From Myxococcales bacterium (GTDB lineage Bacteria; Myxococcota; Polyangia; Polyangiales; Polyangiaceae): a DNA stretch of 7,461 bases. The notes beneath the pieces are model-generated. The model did no database searches, had not been told where the DNA came from, and saw nothing but the letters and a program-made list of their open reading frames with translations. Made by a program: the position numbers and the translations under genes. The stretch is taken from positions 1-7,461 of the forward strand of contig JAGQIY010001061.1 in assembly GCA_020430865.1 (NCBI GenBank), in the 5' to 3' direction. This document shows, one piece after another, positions 6,521 through 7,461 of the stretch (position 1 is the stretch's first letter; each line of letters begins with the position of its first letter).

Positions 6521-7461
6521 GCACAGGGAAGACCCTCGCGCGCGCCGCTCTCGCGATTGGCGTGCTGGCCGTCGGGGGCGGCGTGATGGGCGGCCTCATA
6601 GCCATGAAGAAGGGGCCAGAGAAGGTGGAGCGACCGGAGCACGCCACCCTGGTGGAGACCCGCCCCATCGACCGCGGCGACCATCGACTCAGCGTGACCG
6701 CCTTCGGCGCCGTGATCCCCGCCAAGGAAGTGGTGGTGATGCCCGAGGTGGCTGGGCGGGTTCGCTGGCAGAACGAGGATCTCGTGCCGGGTGGGCGCAT
6801 CAAGGCTGGAGAGACCCTGCTGCGCATCGATCCGACGTCCTATGCGCTCCAGGTCCAGGCGCAGAGCGCGAGCGTCGAACAGGCCGAGCAGCAGCTAGCG
6901 CTGGAGCAGAGCCGCAAGCGCATCGCCGAGTCCGAGTGGCAGGCAATCGGTGAAGACGCGAACGCGACTCCTGAGGGGCGCGCGGTGGCGCTCCGCGAGC
7001 CTCAGCTCAAGGTGGCCAAGGCTTCGGTGAGGGCTGCCAAATCCGCGCAGAATCTTGCACGGGTCAACCTGGGTCGCACGACCTTGAAGGTGCCGTTCAA
7101 CGCGTTCGTTCGCCAGGAGTCCGTGGACGTCGGTCAGCTGGTGGGGCCACAGTCGGTGCTGGCCACCTTGGTTGGCACCGACCACTTCTGGGTCCAGGTC
7201 TCGGTGCCCCTCGACAAGCTGAGTCGCATCCGTATCCCCGGAGTCAACGCCGAGGCGGGCGAGGGATCGAGGGCCACGGTGATCCAGCGCATGGGAGAGC
7301 AGCGCGTCGAGCGCGAAGGGGAAGTCGTGCGTCTGATGGGCGATCTGGACCCAGCGGGACGCATGGCTCGCGTGCTGGTGCAGATCCCGGATCCGATGGC
7401 CCTCGCTGCGCGCGAGGCGGAGGTCGCGCCTGGGAGGTCGGTCCCGGAAGGCAAGCAGACC
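6517..7461 (+). CDS. RND efflux periplasmic adaptor (MFP/HlyD-like), 3' end cut off
   Basis: The first 315 codons are present, with no stop before the window edge; family members usually have about 350-420 residues. An uncleaved anchor or signal sequence lies at about residues 7-29 after Lys5. The first half of the lipoyl-like domain follows (about 64-108, including VVVMPEVAGRVRW at 72-84). Next comes a helical hairpin rich in Gln, Glu and Ala (about 111-180, containing ALREPQL). The second lipoyl half has LKVPFNAFV at 190-198 and DVGQLVGP, and the beta-barrel begins after about residue 215. Such adaptors link an inner-membrane RND pump to an outer-membrane channel. The ATG overlaps the TetR stop and has GGAGG at 6505-6509, 7 nt upstream. 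This shows co-transcription and probable coupling. The RND permease is expected immediately downstream, outside the window. No lipobox cysteine is present, so it is anchored by a helix or exported and not lipidated. Confidence 0.92.
   Translation, partial: MSTGKTLARAALAIGVLAVGGGVMGGLIAMKKGPEKVERPEHATLVETRPIDRGDHRLSVTAFGAVIPAKEVVVMPEVAGRVRWQNEDLVPGGRIKAGETLLRIDPTSYALQVQAQSASVEQAEQQLALEQSRKRIAESEWQAIGEDANATPEGRAVALREPQLKVAKASVRAAKSAQNLARVNLGRTTLKVPFNAFVRQESVDVGQLVGPQSVLATLVGTDHFWVQVSVPLDKLSRIRIPGVNAEAGEGSRATVIQRMGEQRVEREGEVVRLMGDLDPAGRMARVLVQIPDPMALAAREAEVAPGRSVPEGKQT

Noticed and set aside
6895..7454. Minus-strand open frames of 96 and 106 codons opposite the adaptor gene
   Set aside because: They overlap the conserved lipoyl and barrel regions of the adaptor on the other strand and show no recognisable motif.

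Overview
The window is GC-rich, with G/C-biased third codon positions. Its proteins include Ala/Ser/Pro-rich linkers and a lipoprotein with repeated beta-strand stretches. This fits a large-genome deltaproteobacterium-like organism, most likely Myxococcota of the Polyangia type, but that placement is an inference from style and no marker gene is present. Nothing in it looks like a phage, IS element, CRISPR array or RNA gene.

Layout, left to right. Positions 1-136 hold no recognisable gene, only an AT-rich patch with a small stem-loop. A phosphatidylglycerophosphatase A gene (pgpA) lies on the minus strand at 137-595. Facing away from it is a plus-strand pair whose genes overlap by 14 bp. The first is a polytopic PAP2/Aur1-type phosphatase or inositol-phosphotransferase (679-1656). 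The second is an 837-residue MMPL/HpnN-like RND transporter (1643-4156). After a 71-bp spacer with two inverted repeats comes a secreted lipoprotein gene (4228-5811), which is interrupted by an in-frame TAG at 4474-4476. A TetR-family regulator (5867-6520) follows. It overlaps by 4 bp (ATGA) the start of an RND periplasmic adaptor gene (6517 onward), which runs off the right edge.

Two functional modules can be read. The left half looks concerned with membrane lipids: phospholipid head-group dephosphorylation (PgpA), transfer or hydrolysis of a lipid phospho-head group (Aur1-like), and an RND transporter of the class that moves lipids to the outer membrane. The right half is the beginning of a TetR-controlled tripartite RND efflux operon whose pump should lie just beyond the window. 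The most notable points are the translationally coupled Aur1-like/MMPL pair, the asymmetric loss of the TM4 Asp-Tyr pair in the MMPL protein, and the clean single-codon interruption of the lipoprotein gene.
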